Source: Halorubrum aquaticum (GTDB taxonomy: Archaea > Halobacteriota > Halobacteria > Halobacteriales > Haloferacaceae). From it: a stretch of DNA of 64,000 nucleotides. The notes beneath the pieces are model-generated. The model had not been told where the DNA came from and searched no databases. It worked only from the letters and a program-made list of their open reading frames with translations. The DNA is taken from positions 1 to 64,000 of the forward strand of contig NZ_FOPZ01000003.1 in NCBI RefSeq assembly GCF_900113615.1, in the 5' to 3' direction. The position numbers and the translations under genes are program-made. This document shows, piece after piece, positions 25,394 to 34,906 of this stretch (its first letter is position 1; each line of letters begins with the position of its first letter).

Positions 25394-27087
25394 CACGATC
25401 ACGATCCGCCACAGTACGCTCCAGCGACGATGGAACCACGCGGCGAGCGTTCCTCACGACCCTCGGCGCACTCGGACTCACAAGTCTCGGCACCACAGGT
25501 CAAGCCAGCGCCACGACCGACGCCCATACCGATATGGCACGTTCAAGTACCGACCCGTTCCCTGACTCAGTCGAACTCGAAGCATTCGTTGACGACGTGA
25601 TCGCTGACCGGATTGGGACGACGACCCCCGGCGCAACTGTCGCCATCGTTTCCGGGGACACACCGATCCTCACCAAAGGATACGGCTCCGCTGATGTCGA
25701 TGCAAATATCCCGGTCCGCGCTGACGAGACGGTCTTCCGGGTCGGATCAGTCGGGAAACTCGTCACGTACACGGCCGTCATGCAAGGCGTCGAACAGGGT
25801 GTGCTTGACCTCGACACGGATGTCAACACGTACCTTACCGACTCCGCCGTTACAGTCGCAGACACGTACGATGACCCCGTGACGCTCCGGCACCTCGGTA
25901 CCCATACCGCCGGGTTCGAGTCAACACTTGACCCGGAAATCGTCGCTGACCCCGAGGCACTCACCTCACTGGAAACGTTGCTCGCTGATCACCAGCGCTC
26001 ACGTGTCCGCCCGCCCGGTGAACACGTCGGGTACTCCAACTACGGCGCAGCGCTCGCCGGCCACATCGTCGCCGAAGCCCACGACACCACGTTCGAAGAG
26101 CACGTCCAGTCGGAGATCTTCGACCCGCTGGAAATGACCCACAGCACGTTCGCTCAACCCGTGCCAGGCGATCAGCCCAGCGACCTCGCAGCCCCACACG
26201 TCCGTGACAGCGAGTCGTTCCTCGCAGCTGACGACGTGTACATCAACATGCGCCCAGCGGGCTCGCTCAGCGCCTCAGCGACCGACATGGCAGCGTTTAT
26301 GAGCGCCCACCTCGGCGACGGCGCACTCAATGACAGCCGTATTCTCGATGCGGACACCGCCGAGCGGATGCACAGCCGCCACCACGTCCGACACCCGGCA
26401 GTCACCAACTGGCGGTATGGCTTCCACGAGTACGGTGATCCCGACGCTAACCTCATCGCTCACTCCGGGGCCACGGTTAACTTCACGAGCCATCTGCTGC
26501 TCGCCCCTGACCATAACGTCGGTATCTTCGTCGCCTACAACAGCAAGCCAAGCGAGCAACCAGCAGCCATCGTTGATGAAATCGTCGCCGAGTACGACCT
26601 GCAACCCGCACCGACCACCCCGCAACCGACAGCCAAAGAAGACGGCCGAAAGCGCGCCGAAACCGTCGCTGGAGAGTACAGTGTCACGTACCTTCCCCAA
26701 CGCGGGCCACTCCAGGTAGCGGACCTGCTGGAACACGTGACTGTCGAACCTACAGGCGACAGCCAACTCCGCACGACGACACTCGAAGGCGACGCCCGAC
26801 AGTGGGTCGAGACCGAACCGTATGTCTACCACGAGGTCGGCGGACACGATGTCATCGCTTTCGAAGTCACAGATGGTACCGTAGACGTGATGAATATGAG
26901 CAGCGAACCGACCGGCGTCTACCAGCCAGTCCCGTTCCATGAACAACAGGTCGTCACCGGAGGTATCCTCGGGACGGCGCTTTCGGGCTTCGGCCTCTCG
27001 CTCGCCGGGTGGGGTGGCCACAGCGTCTGGCAGCAGTGGAAGCAGCATCGTAGTGACGACGAACTAGGTATGGAGGACTCCCAATGA
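25390..27087 (+). CDS. Tat-exported serine hydrolase (class C beta-lactamase/PBP-like)
   Basis: A 565-residue protein. A Tat signal (RRAFLTTLGALGLTSLG) begins at residue 18. The serine beta-lactamase fold has SxxK at S120-V-G-K123, YxN at Y215-S-N217 and an HSG triad-like motif near residue 360. A C-terminal helix (GGILGTALSGFGLSLAGW) could anchor it. Haloarchaea lack murein, so it more likely acts as an esterase or peptidase on small or surface substrates. The start ATG lies in the previous stop (TCATGA). Confidence 0.85.
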   Translation: MTRSRSATVRSSDDGTTRRAFLTTLGALGLTSLGTTGQASATTDAHTDMARSSTDPFPDSVELEAFVDDVIADRIGTTTPGATVAIVSGDTPILTKGYGSADVDANIPVRADETVFRVGSVGKLVTYTAVMQGVEQGVLDLDTDVNTYLTDSAVTVADTYDDPVTLRHLGTHTAGFESTLDPEIVADPEALTSLETLLADHQRSRVRPPGEHVGYSNYGAALAGHIVAEAHDTTFEEHVQSEIFDPLEMTHSTFAQPVPGDQPSDLAAPHVRDSESFLAADDVYINMRPAGSLSASATDMAAFMSAHLGDGALNDSRILDADTAERMHSRHHVRHPAVTNWRYGFHEYGDPDANLIAHSGATVNFTSHLLLAPDHNVGIFVAYNSKPSEQPAAIVDEIVAEYDLQPAPTTPQPTAKEDGRKRAETVAGEYSVTYLPQRGPLQVADLLEHVTVEPTGDSQLRTTTLEGDARQWVETEPYVYHEVGGHDVIAFEVTDGTVDVMNMSSEPTGVYQPVPFHEQQVVTGGILGTALSGFGLSLAGWGGHSVWQQWKQHRSDDELGMEDSQ

Positions 27088-27491
27088 CAGAACAACCTGT
27101 CTCTCAGTCCAAGACCGGACAGCAGACCGAGCACGATGACCGGAACAGGTTCGCTTACGGTGTCAAACGCCGAGTGACCAGTCCCTCCTGGCTCGCCCGC
27201 GCAGCAGGCGTCGCTCTGAGCAGTGTCTCCATCGGGTTCGTGGTGCTTTTCCTCTTCGTCTTGGAAACGAGCGGCGAACTCGCGCTCATTACGCGACCAT
27301 TCCCGATGCAAATCGCGTTAGCACTCCCAGTTGTGATCGCGGTTCTCACCATTGGAACGACGGTTGGTGCAGGGCTCGCGTGGTGGAATCGGTACTGGTC
27401 ACTTCGAGCCCGAATTCACCAAACAGTCTTAGCGCTACTGGGACTCGGATTTTGCTGGCAACTCGTTACGTTAGGGTCCCTCTCGTTGTAG
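27084..27491 (+). CDS. three-helix membrane protein
   Basis: A 135-residue protein overlapping the hydrolase by four bases. The first 40 residues are hydrophilic and basic. Three hydrophobic helices follow (about 42-62, 72-95, 110-130). There is no recognisable motif. Co-translation with the exported hydrolase suggests it is an accessory or anchoring subunit. Confidence 0.65.
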   Translation: MTEQPVSQSKTGQQTEHDDRNRFAYGVKRRVTSPSWLARAAGVALSSVSIGFVVLFLFVLETSGELALITRPFPMQIALALPVVIAVLTIGTTVGAGLAWWNRYWSLRARIHQTVLALLGLGFCWQLVTLGSLSL

Positions 27492-27529
27492 GACAAACCA
27501 CTCATTAACGAACCATAGAAGAATCAACA

Positions 27530-28037
27530 ATGCTTCCGAGCTTGGGATACATTACGGAACTGGAACAGGCTGCCGACCGTGGAAACGCAGCGATCAATTC
27601 AAAGGTAGATGTCGAACCCCAAGAAGTCCGAGACGCAGCACGAGCAGTGCTTCCGGATGCGGACTCCGTCACCCTCCACAGAGAGCTAACAACCGGAGCT
27701 GGCGGCATTAACATACGTCTTCACAGCCGAGGATAAAGCGTCAAAGTACGTTCTCAAAGTCGCTCCAGAAGAGGCTGCAGACCGCATTCAGAAAGGAGCC
27801 GAGATGTATGAGTATCTCCACCGTCTAACGGAGGTTCCAGTTCCAGCAGTATACTCTATTCGCCCCTCCCCCTCCAAGCTCTCGTATCCGTATTCGATCG
27901 TTGAATACGTACCAGGTGATGAGCTGACGAGCATTCCGCAGTTCAAATCGTTTCCCCGGGAGCAGAAAAAGACGCTAATACGTGAAATGGGCCGTGTACT
28001 CGGTCAACTACACACAAACGCAATTCGAGACCCCTAA
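27530..28037 (+). pseudogene. frameshifted, truncated phosphotransferase (APH-like)
   Basis: Two frames join into one N-terminal kinase-fold fragment. The first (27530-27736) reads SVTLHRELTTGAGGIN. The second, from about 27716, reads YVFTAEDKASKYVLKVAPEEA and continues through YPYSIVEYVPGDELT to a stop at 28035-28037. The VLKV segment carries the conserved Lys, and IVEYVPG is the hinge of aminoglycoside/choline phosphotransferases. A frameshift lies near 27715 and the catalytic loop is missing, so the gene is dead. Confidence 0.7.
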
Positions 28038-28087
28038 TCAATAGGGTTCGAAACAAATAATCAACGACACTACTTGAACCGTCGTAT

Positions 28088-28789
28088 ATGAGACTGGTCG
28101 CTGAATTCGAGATCAAGTGCGAGGCTCTCCCTCTCGTTGAAGTAGCATCGTCAGTTCCCGAGGCAACGTTGATCCTCAAGCTGCAATTCAATCACGGGGA
28201 ACGACCGCTCTTTCTCGTCACCGTGAGTGGTAGTTCACACCAAGAGATTGGGGACGCTCTTACTGCTGCCTACGATGTCGGTGAGTGGACGCTAGTCGGA
28301 CAGGCCGGGGACACACACCGCTATCAGGTTATACCGGCGCTCAGTTTCGAAGAGCAACTCGGTGGCCACATTGACGACCTTTCGGGGCTTGAATCGCTTG
28401 CGACGGCAGACGCCATCATCGAGCGAATCGAGGTATTACCGAATGGTTGGCAACAGACAGGCTGGTTTGCCAGCCGCGAAGCATTCGACAATTTCGCCTC
28501 GTTCTGGCAACAGAACGCCGATTTTCAGTTATCTCGCCTCACTCGTGACGGCGAATCTGAACCGCCCGGCGACGGATTAACAGACCAGCAGCAGGAGGCG
28601 CTTCGGACGGCCTACGAACTGGGTTATTTCGACATCCCACGGCAGGCGTCGTTGGAGACGGTCGCTGCAGAACTAAACATCTCTGCATCGTCGGTGTCCG
28701 AACGGTTGCGCCGCGCTCAGACGCAACTCATCGAGGAGACAGTGGCGACGACCTGGCCGCCTCTCCCTGACCGAACCACCACACACTGA
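28088..28789 (+). CDS. bat-type HTH-10 transcriptional regulator
   Basis: A 233-residue regulator of the haloarchaeal bat/HTH_10 family. The C-terminal segment LTDQQQEALRTAYELGYFDIPR and LETVAAELNISASSVSERLRRA is diagnostic. The N-terminal 150 residues are the usual variable sensing domain. It lies in the same direction as, and 77 bases before, the alpha/beta hydrolase gene and probably controls it. A related regulator is at 29690-30370. Confidence 0.8.
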   Translation: MRLVAEFEIKCEALPLVEVASSVPEATLILKLQFNHGERPLFLVTVSGSSHQEIGDALTAAYDVGEWTLVGQAGDTHRYQVIPALSFEEQLGGHIDDLSGLESLATADAIIERIEVLPNGWQQTGWFASREAFDNFASFWQQNADFQLSRLTRDGESEPPGDGLTDQQQEALRTAYELGYFDIPRQASLETVAAELNISASSVSERLRRAQTQLIEETVATTWPPLPDRTTTH

Positions 28790-28865
28790 GATCACCCCGT
28801 ACTTAAACGGCCGGATGATTGAGAGACAGTAATTCCTCGGGTCCGTGCGACCATAGAGATGTACA

Positions 28866-29672
28866 ATGCAGACAGTACCCTCCGCAGACGGTACCAGTAT
28901 CGCGTTCGAGCAACACGGAGAGGGACCACCGCTCATTCTCCTCCACGGTGGCTCGTCTCCCCAGTATTGGAAGCCGATAGTTCCGCGGTTCGCCGAAGAC
29001 TATACGGTCGTTATCCCCCATCGACGCGGCGTGGGAGAAAGCGGCGACTCTGAAGAGTATAGCCTGGACCGGGGTGTCGAGGACGTTCGTGCGGTTATCG
29101 ATGCAGTTGATGGGGAACCGGTTCTGTTCGGACACTCATTCGGCGGCTTGCTGGCGATCGAGACCGCTCGGACTACGTCAGTCGAGAAACTCATCGTATA
29201 CGAACCGGCAGTCCTCGTTGGTGAGTACAGAGAACAAGCAGACCTCGCGTCACAGATGCAGGCACGAATCGATGACGGGGACCGCCGGCAAGCGATGAAG
29301 TTCTACATCCGTGAAGTCATGCACGGTGGCGACATTGACGATCTCGACGGCTGGCTCGCCGAGTGGCCGCCGTGGCCCGACATCGTCGCTCTGACAGAGA
29401 ACATCGCACGAATCAATCGTGCCATCGAACAGTACCGTCTCCCCGACTCGCTAGACATCGACGCGCCAGTACTTATGCTGACCGGAACCGAAGGACCGCC
29501 CCATCTCCAAGATGGCATCCGTGCGGTTGATGACGCCCTCTCGAACCGTCAGCTTGTCGAGTTCGAGGGTGTCGGTCACGGTGGCCCGACAGAAGCACCC
29601 GATCGCGTCACAGCTGAGGTGCGCCCCTTCATCGACGGAGAGGAGAACCCAGTTCCCGAGAGCGGCGACTGA
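28866..29672 (+). CDS. alpha/beta-fold hydrolase
   Basis: A 268-residue hydrolase. The oxyanion-region motif LILLHGG, the nucleophile elbow GHSFGG (Ser near residue 92), and a catalytic-His region VGHGGPTEAP are present, with the acid probably in the MLTGTEGP strand. It resembles haloperoxidase/esterase-type enzymes for small esters. Flanked by two HTH-10 regulators and followed by a P450, it fits a catabolic cluster. Confidence 0.8.
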   Translation: MQTVPSADGTSIAFEQHGEGPPLILLHGGSSPQYWKPIVPRFAEDYTVVIPHRRGVGESGDSEEYSLDRGVEDVRAVIDAVDGEPVLFGHSFGGLLAIETARTTSVEKLIVYEPAVLVGEYREQADLASQMQARIDDGDRRQAMKFYIREVMHGGDIDDLDGWLAEWPPWPDIVALTENIARINRAIEQYRLPDSLDIDAPVLMLTGTEGPPHLQDGIRAVDDALSNRQLVEFEGVGHGGPTEAPDRVTAEVRPFIDGEENPVPESGD

Positions 29673-29689
29673 GCCCGAGTCACCTCATC

Positions 29690-30370
29690 TCATCCCGTCG
29701 CAGACCGGTCGTCGTAGAGCGCAACAAGACGCGCCTCTGCTTTTCGCAGATGGTCCGCGGCGGTGCTTTTCGAACACCCGATTTCATCAGCGATTTCACG
29801 AACGCTCGCCTGACGAGGAATTTCATAATAGCCGCGTTCCCGTGCTACTTCAAGTACTTCCTGTTGCCGGTCAGTTAGCGCTGTGACGTGGGATTCTCGA
29901 TACGCGTCGTACTCACCAAGCCGGTTGATAGACACAGCGAGCTGATCGGGTAGATTGGCAACCAAGCCTTGCAGTGCGTCTTGGTCGCCGGCGACTTCGA
30001 AGAGCATCTCACCGTCAGACCCGTATTCGACTGGTGGCACGATGAGTAGTTCCGTATCGGTAAGGAGGGCCCGAAGGCGACTGGCGAAATCCTGTGCAGT
30101 CTCCCGAATGAAGACGTAGAAACTGCGGTCATCGACTGGTGTCACATCGTATTCCTGAATGGTCTCGACGGTGTCGAGCGCTGCGACATACTCCTCACGG
30201 CCTTCTTCGACCTTCCCGATGACGTGGAGCAGCGTCGTCACGTACTCGGGGTTCGAGAAGTTCCAGTGGCGTAAATGCGCTCGTTGAATCGAGTTCTGTT
30301 CGACGAGGAACTGGTGCATCGGATGTCTCGCTTCAGGTGGGAAGTGAATCTGCAGCTGGAGGTATCGCAT
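29690..30370 (-). CDS. bat-type HTH-10 transcriptional regulator
   Basis: A 226-residue regulator from the ATG at 30370 (MRYLQLQIHFPPEA). The C-terminal signature is LTDRQQEVLEVARERGYYEIPR and VREIADEIGCSKSTAADHLRKA. It runs divergently from the P450 gene across about 85 bases, so it is the likely regulator of that gene and of the amidohydrolase behind it. The N-terminal domain is the ligand or stress sensor typical of the family. Confidence 0.8.
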   Translation of the reverse strand: MRYLQLQIHFPPEARHPMHQFLVEQNSIQRAHLRHWNFSNPEYVTTLLHVIGKVEEGREEYVAALDTVETIQEYDVTPVDDRSFYVFIRETAQDFASRLRALLTDTELLIVPPVEYGSDGEMLFEVAGDQDALQGLVANLPDQLAVSINRLGEYDAYRESHVTALTDRQQEVLEVARERGYYEIPRQASVREIADEIGCSKSTAADHLRKAEARLVALYDDRSATG

Positions 30371-30456
30371 TGTCGGAGACAGCAGTCCAGGGGTAGTAAA
30401 AAAGGGTGGACTTGTCCGACAGAACACCGGAGTTCACGTGTCGAAAATGTATTCGT

Positions 30457-31797
30457 ATGAGCACAGAGACGAGGTACCCGCCCGGTCCACGTGGACTGCC
30501 AGTCGTCGGAAACACCGTCGATTTGAGCCGCGATATTTTCGCGTTTTTCGAGGAGCTACGCGATGACTACGGCCATATTGCTAGCTACGAAGTATTTGGG
30601 ACAGATGCGTGTATGGTCGCTCATCCGGACGCAATTCAGCAAGTACTCCTCGATAAACACGAGGCCTTCGAGAAAGGCGAGGTGCTGACGCGAAACCTCG
30701 CCGACACAATGGGTGAGGGACTCTTCGTGACGGGTGGCGAACAGTGGCAGAACCAGCGGACACAGGTCCAACCAGCGTTCTACCGCGACCGATTGAACAC
30801 GTACGTCCCTGAGATGCGTGCCACGGCGGAAGAAACGGTCGAACAATGGCGTGACGGGATGGTCGTTGATGTAAACGACCGGATGACCGAGGCGACGATG
30901 GACGTACTCGGCCGCACGTTGTTCGGTGTGGACGTAACGGAGAACCCGATCGTCTCAGAGGCCTCGGACGCGATTCTCGCACGGTTCGACACGAGCCGGT
31001 TCTGGTCGTTCCTCCCAGACCAGATCCCAACGCCGACGAACCGGCGATACAGGCAAAAACTCGACCAGCTCAACGCGTTTGTTGACGACCTCGCAGACCA
31101 GCGGCGCGCTCAATCACCTGCTGATCGAGGTGATGATTTACTCTCGATCCTCGTCTCATTCGTCGAAGCAAGTGATCTCACGCAGGAGGAGTTCCGTGAC
31201 AACATGATCACTTTCCTCTTCGCCGGTCACGAAACGACAGCACTCGGGCTAACGTACACTCTCCTTTGTCTCGCCCAACACCCCGAAGAACAAGAGAAAC
31301 TCTACACGGAAATCGACACCGTCGGTGACGGGCGCGTAACTGCCGAGGACCTCCCCGGCCTTGAATACATGGAGCGCGTTATTGACGAAGCGCTCCGGCT
31401 CTACCCACCCGTGTATATGTTCTTCCGCGAAGCGACGCAAGACGTAGTGCTCCAAGGATACGACATCCCAGCAGGCACGACCCTCGTCTTGCCGCAGTGG
31501 GCTGTCCACCGTGACCCGGAGTGGTGGGACGACCCCGAGGCGTTCCGTCCAGAGCGGTTCGCAGACGATGCCGACCGACCTGAATACGCGTACTTCCCGT
31601 TCGGCGGCGGGCCGCGTCACTGCATCGGCATGCGCTTCGCGCGTATGGAGATGAAGACCGTCCTGGCGACGATTCTTAGCGAGTATACGTTCGAACTTGC
31701 GTCTGAACCGAACCCAGAACTGGTCGCCAGCACGAATCTCAAGCCGGGAGACCCGATCGAGATCAGCCTCTCCCAACGCGAACGGGCTGGCCATTGA
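30457..31797 (+). CDS. cytochrome P450
   Basis: A 446-residue P450. The I-helix oxygen motif is FAGHETTA (about 256-263), the ExxR motif is EALR, and the heme-binding loop is FPFGGGPRHCIG with C389 as axial ligand. The PPGPRGLPVVGN start matches soluble CYP enzymes of bacteria and haloarchaea. The start is the ATG at 30457; an upstream in-frame start gives an unlikely extra 17 residues. The electron donor is not encoded nearby. Substrate unknown; the neighbouring amidohydrolase and hydrolase suggest degradation of a xenobiotic-like compound. Confidence 0.9.
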   Translation: MSTETRYPPGPRGLPVVGNTVDLSRDIFAFFEELRDDYGHIASYEVFGTDACMVAHPDAIQQVLLDKHEAFEKGEVLTRNLADTMGEGLFVTGGEQWQNQRTQVQPAFYRDRLNTYVPEMRATAEETVEQWRDGMVVDVNDRMTEATMDVLGRTLFGVDVTENPIVSEASDAILARFDTSRFWSFLPDQIPTPTNRRYRQKLDQLNAFVDDLADQRRAQSPADRGDDLLSILVSFVEASDLTQEEFRDNMITFLFAGHETTALGLTYTLLCLAQHPEEQEKLYTEIDTVGDGRVTAEDLPGLEYMERVIDEALRLYPPVYMFFREATQDVVLQGYDIPAGTTLVLPQWAVHRDPEWWDDPEAFRPERFADDADRPEYAYFPFGGGPRHCIGMRFARMEMKTVLATILSEYTFELASEPNPELVASTNLKPGDPIEISLSQRERAGH

Positions 31798-31810
31798 ACC
31801 ACGACTGTCA

Positions 31811-31817
31811 ATTATAT
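31811..31817 (+). promoter_or_regulatory. TATA element of the amidohydrolase gene
   Basis: ATTATAT lies 26-32 bases before the ATG at 31843, consistent with a near-leaderless transcript separate from the P450 message. Confidence 0.4.
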
Positions 31818-31842
31818 CGAGTTGGCAAATGTAAATAAAAAT

Positions 31843-33363
31843 ATGACAGCGTCAACAGATCAAGGGTCTTCCGTCGGTACCGTCAGCACGGCAGACGAAG
31901 CGGACATCGTGATCCACGATGCAATGGTTGTGACGGTTGACGGAGACAACCGGATTTTCGAGAACGGGACGGTAATAATCAATAATAATGTGATTACCGA
32001 GGTGCGGTCCACGCGCGACCGCGACCGAACCTGCGACGCCGACCGCGTTATCAACGGTGACGGGAAGCTCGTGATGCCGGGGCTCGTGAACGCACACACG
32101 CATCTGGAACTGACGCCCTTGATCGGGGCATTCAGCGACATGGAACTCACGGAGATGATGACGCGGATGACCGCGCTGTACGACGACTTCTGGACTGGTG
32201 AGCTGGACTATCTCATAGACGCAGGCATGGAGTTAGCCGCACTCAACTTCCTTCGCGGCGGCGTGACGACAGTAAATTCAATGGATGCTCGCCCACAAGC
32301 GGGTATCGACACATACGCCGAGACCGGACTCCGTGGATTCTTTGGACCAAGTATTTCGGACCTCTTTTGGGACCATCCCGTTGACGAACAGGTCGAACGA
32401 TTCCGGTCGTTCACCGAGCAGTACCACGGGAGCTACGATGACCGGATCCGGGCGACGCTCTGTCCGCATGACGACTGGTCGGTTACCAGAGACCTGTGGG
32501 AGCAGTGTGCGGATCTTGCGGCAGAGTATCCGGATGTCATGGTCCACACGCACCTTCTGGAACTGGAGCAGAGCAACACAGTAGCACGCTCAAGCGGCGG
32601 AGAAGACTCACTGAATCTTCTCAACGAAGTAGGGCTATTGAACGACCGTCTCGTGGGCGCACACTATCGCGTCGCGGACGAAGAAGACATCGAACGGACC
32701 GCCGAGGCCGGCGTGTCAGTCGCACACTGTCCGTCCATTTTCTGTCACTGGAACGTTGACCCGGATATGCAGTGGACGCCAGTCCCCGAGCTTCGCGCAG
32801 CAGGTGTCGATGTCGGATTAGGTATTGACGACCACTACTGGCACGACTCCTACAATATGTTCGGCGAGGCGAGGCAAGCACGGCTCGCGGCCAACCTGAA
32901 GAAAGGTGCCAACCAGTTCGACTCCGTGGAACTGCTGCGGATGTTAACTATTGAGAGTGCACGAGCACTCGGCGTCGGCGATGAGATCGGCAGTCTAGAA
33001 CCCGGCAAACGCGCAGACCTGATTGTCCTCAAGTGGGATGTTCCGAAATTCACTCCCTCGACGAACGTGTCCGGGCATCTCGTTGGCCACGCCACACCGG
33101 CAGACGTGGAGACGGTCGTCGTTGACGGCTCCATCCTGCTGGACCACGGTGAATACCTGACTGTCGAGCCAAGTGCCGTCCAAGAGCGCGTTAGAGGTGC
33201 ACTTGAACGGTTCGAGACAGAATCGGACTGGACGTTCTCACTCACTGGCAGCGACTCGCCAGGCACACTTAACGTGGCCAAGAGCCTCCCCAAACGCGGT
33301 CCAGTTCACATGCTCAGCCGGATCGCCGTCCAGTCCGCGAAAGACTCACTTCCATTTCACTGA
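31843..33363 (+). CDS. amidohydrolase-superfamily deaminase/hydrolase
   Basis: A 506-residue enzyme of the cytosine deaminase/MTA-SAH deaminase branch. GLVNAHTHLELTPL gives the H-x-H metal pair, VHTHLLELE another metal His, VSVAHCPS a substrate His, and GIDDHYW the metal Asp region. The amidohydrolase barrel is framed by small strands at each end. HTHLE, with TP following, is like the SAH deaminase or atrazine chlorohydrolase type. With a P450 and hydrolase beside it, nitrogen-containing ring compounds are possible substrates; this is inferred. Confidence 0.85.
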   Translation: MTASTDQGSSVGTVSTADEADIVIHDAMVVTVDGDNRIFENGTVIINNNVITEVRSTRDRDRTCDADRVINGDGKLVMPGLVNAHTHLELTPLIGAFSDMELTEMMTRMTALYDDFWTGELDYLIDAGMELAALNFLRGGVTTVNSMDARPQAGIDTYAETGLRGFFGPSISDLFWDHPVDEQVERFRSFTEQYHGSYDDRIRATLCPHDDWSVTRDLWEQCADLAAEYPDVMVHTHLLELEQSNTVARSSGGEDSLNLLNEVGLLNDRLVGAHYRVADEEDIERTAEAGVSVAHCPSIFCHWNVDPDMQWTPVPELRAAGVDVGLGIDDHYWHDSYNMFGEARQARLAANLKKGANQFDSVELLRMLTIESARALGVGDEIGSLEPGKRADLIVLKWDVPKFTPSTNVSGHLVGHATPADVETVVVDGSILLDHGEYLTVEPSAVQERVRGALERFETESDWTFSLTGSDSPGTLNVAKSLPKRGPVHMLSRIAVQSAKDSLPFH

Positions 33364-33495
33364 GCACTGCGACAGACTTCAATCACATTCGGTGTGAGTT
33401 CTGCATTTGCGCCCTGTATTCACCTTTATAGAAGTCGAATTCAGACAGCCTTCGATGGTACCGGGGATCAGAAGAGAGATTGACGAGGGTCTGTC

Positions 33496-34155
33496 TCAGA
33501 TTGTTTCCCACTCCGTGAAGTCGATGACAGTCTCGTTTTCAAGGTTGACTGTGGCAGAATAGTACGTCTCGTCGGTAGCAGGGTCGCGGAACCTGACGAC
33601 GGCCTCGCCCTCGACGTATTCGGGATCCCGGTCGATAGTGACTGTACCCGTCTCATCACTGTCTTCGACCGTTAGGGAGAACGTTTCCTCTCCTTCAGCT
33701 GTCTCACCGTCTATCGAAGAGTTGTTGAGACCGGTGAAGGACCGGGTCTGGGCAGAGTCTACGGTCAGTTTGTGGATCGGTTCCACGGCCAGTTCGTACT
33801 GGTTCAGGTCCTGGAGGGATTCCTGTACGGTCGCATTGTCTCGGGCAATTGCTTTGGCCTGGCTACGCTCGCGGTCCGTTAACGGGTCGTCAGTCTCCGT
33901 GTTCACCTGGTAGGTGCCGCTCCCCTGTTGTTCAATCTTGATGCTATCGACACGGGTCATGTTGCCGAGGACGGTCGCCTGCTGGTCGCCGTGTTCGAAG
34001 GTGACGTTGTCTTCGGATACGACAAACGCTGCACCTGGCCCGGAGGCGGTGAGGTGGGTGGTCGCACCGACTTCGGTGCCGATAACAGCGAGCCCGACAC
34101 CGATAACAGCGAGGATCACCAATACGGTGAGACGGGACCGCAAATCTGATGTCAT
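33496..34155 (-). CDS. exported protein of unknown function, divergent from membrane winged-helix gene
   Basis: A 219-residue protein with an N-terminal membrane helix or signal (LTVLVILAVIGVGLAVIGT). The mature part is Thr/Asp/Glu-rich with strands and no enzyme motif. It is transcribed away from the winged-helix gene at 34303. The 147 bases between them contain the TGAAACGCGTTTCA palindrome. A similar short exported protein lies at 35054, so both are probably regulon members. Confidence 0.6.
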   Translation of the reverse strand: MTSDLRSRLTVLVILAVIGVGLAVIGTEVGATTHLTASGPGAAFVVSEDNVTFEHGDQQATVLGNMTRVDSIKIEQQGSGTYQVNTETDDPLTDRERSQAKAIARDNATVQESLQDLNQYELAVEPIHKLTVDSAQTRSFTGLNNSSIDGETAEGEETFSLTVEDSDETGTVTIDRDPEYVEGEAVVRFRDPATDETYYSATVNLENETVIDFTEWETI

Positions 34156-34218
34156 TCGTATTCGGGATTTGGGTGAAAGAACACATCAGTGCTGCGTGAA
34201 ACCAGTTGGAAAACGCTT

Positions 34219-34232
34219 TGAAACGCGTTTCA
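34219..34232. promoter_or_regulatory. perfect 14-bp palindromic operator
   Basis: TGAAACGCGTTTCA is a perfect palindrome in the divergent intergenic region. Related halves flank it (GGAAAACGC at 34208-34216 and GTGTTTCA at 34237-34244), so several dimer sites may be stacked. The same motif, less perfect, recurs at 34907-34920. Confidence 0.6.
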
Positions 34233-34302
34233 CAGGTGTTTCAACCCGGTTTTACAGCCAAAGAGCGATACGCATTAGACGGAGTCCTCACTACCCGTTC
34301 AT

Positions 34303-34887
34303 ATGGACCTGTCAGCCCTCCACGGCAAGCGCCTCGTCGCGGCGGCCGTGTTCGTCGCCGCGGTCCTCGTGCTTGCCGTCCAACTGATCACGCCCTCACC
34401 AGTTATGGTCTCTCTCGGAGACAACGGCGCACAGACCACCCAACTCGGCCAGTACTTCACCTACACCGATGTCGCCCTCATCACGTTCGCGTCCTCCCTC
34501 CTCGGTGCCAGCGGCACCTATCTCCTACTCCACGACTACACCACAACGGTCACCGCTACTGAATCGACGACACCGTATGCCACCGCGAACGACGGTCAAC
34601 AACTGACACGCTTGGCGGCTAGTGACGGACACGGCAGCGGAGCCGTCCAGCACGACACAACGGACCCTGAGAAACGGTGGGAGAAAACAGTCGATCGGTT
34701 ATACAACAACGAGGAAACAGTCTACACCGTCGTGCTTGAGGCTGGCGGCGAACTCCCGCAACGCGACATTGTTGAGGGGACCGACCTGTCCAAGGCCACG
34801 GTCAGCCGGACCCTTGACACCCTCGAAAGCAAGGATTTGGTCGAACGGAAACGCAAGGGAATGGGCAACGTCGTCGTTCTCACCTAA
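34303..34887 (+). CDS. membrane-anchored winged-helix regulator (DUF7343-like)
   Basis: A 194-residue protein with two N-terminal membrane helices (about 10-28 and 55-75) and a cytosolic winged helix. The segment KTVDRLYNNEETVYTVVLEAGGELPQRDIVEGTDLSKATVSRTLDTLESKDLVERKRKG shows the helix-turn-helix and wing (given here only by its key parts: TVYTVVLEAGG, DLSKATVSRTL, LVERKRKG). Such membrane-tethered regulators are common in haloarchaea. The 14-bp palindrome at its own promoter and upstream of the next gene suggests autoregulation and regulation of both exported proteins. Confidence 0.7.
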   Translation: MDLSALHGKRLVAAAVFVAAVLVLAVQLITPSPVMVSLGDNGAQTTQLGQYFTYTDVALITFASSLLGASGTYLLLHDYTTTVTATESTTPYATANDGQQLTRLAASDGHGSGAVQHDTTDPEKRWEKTVDRLYNNEETVYTVVLEAGGELPQRDIVEGTDLSKATVSRTLDTLESKDLVERKRKGMGNVVVLT

Positions 34888-34906
34888 TCCTCGCTGAACG
34901 ACCGGC

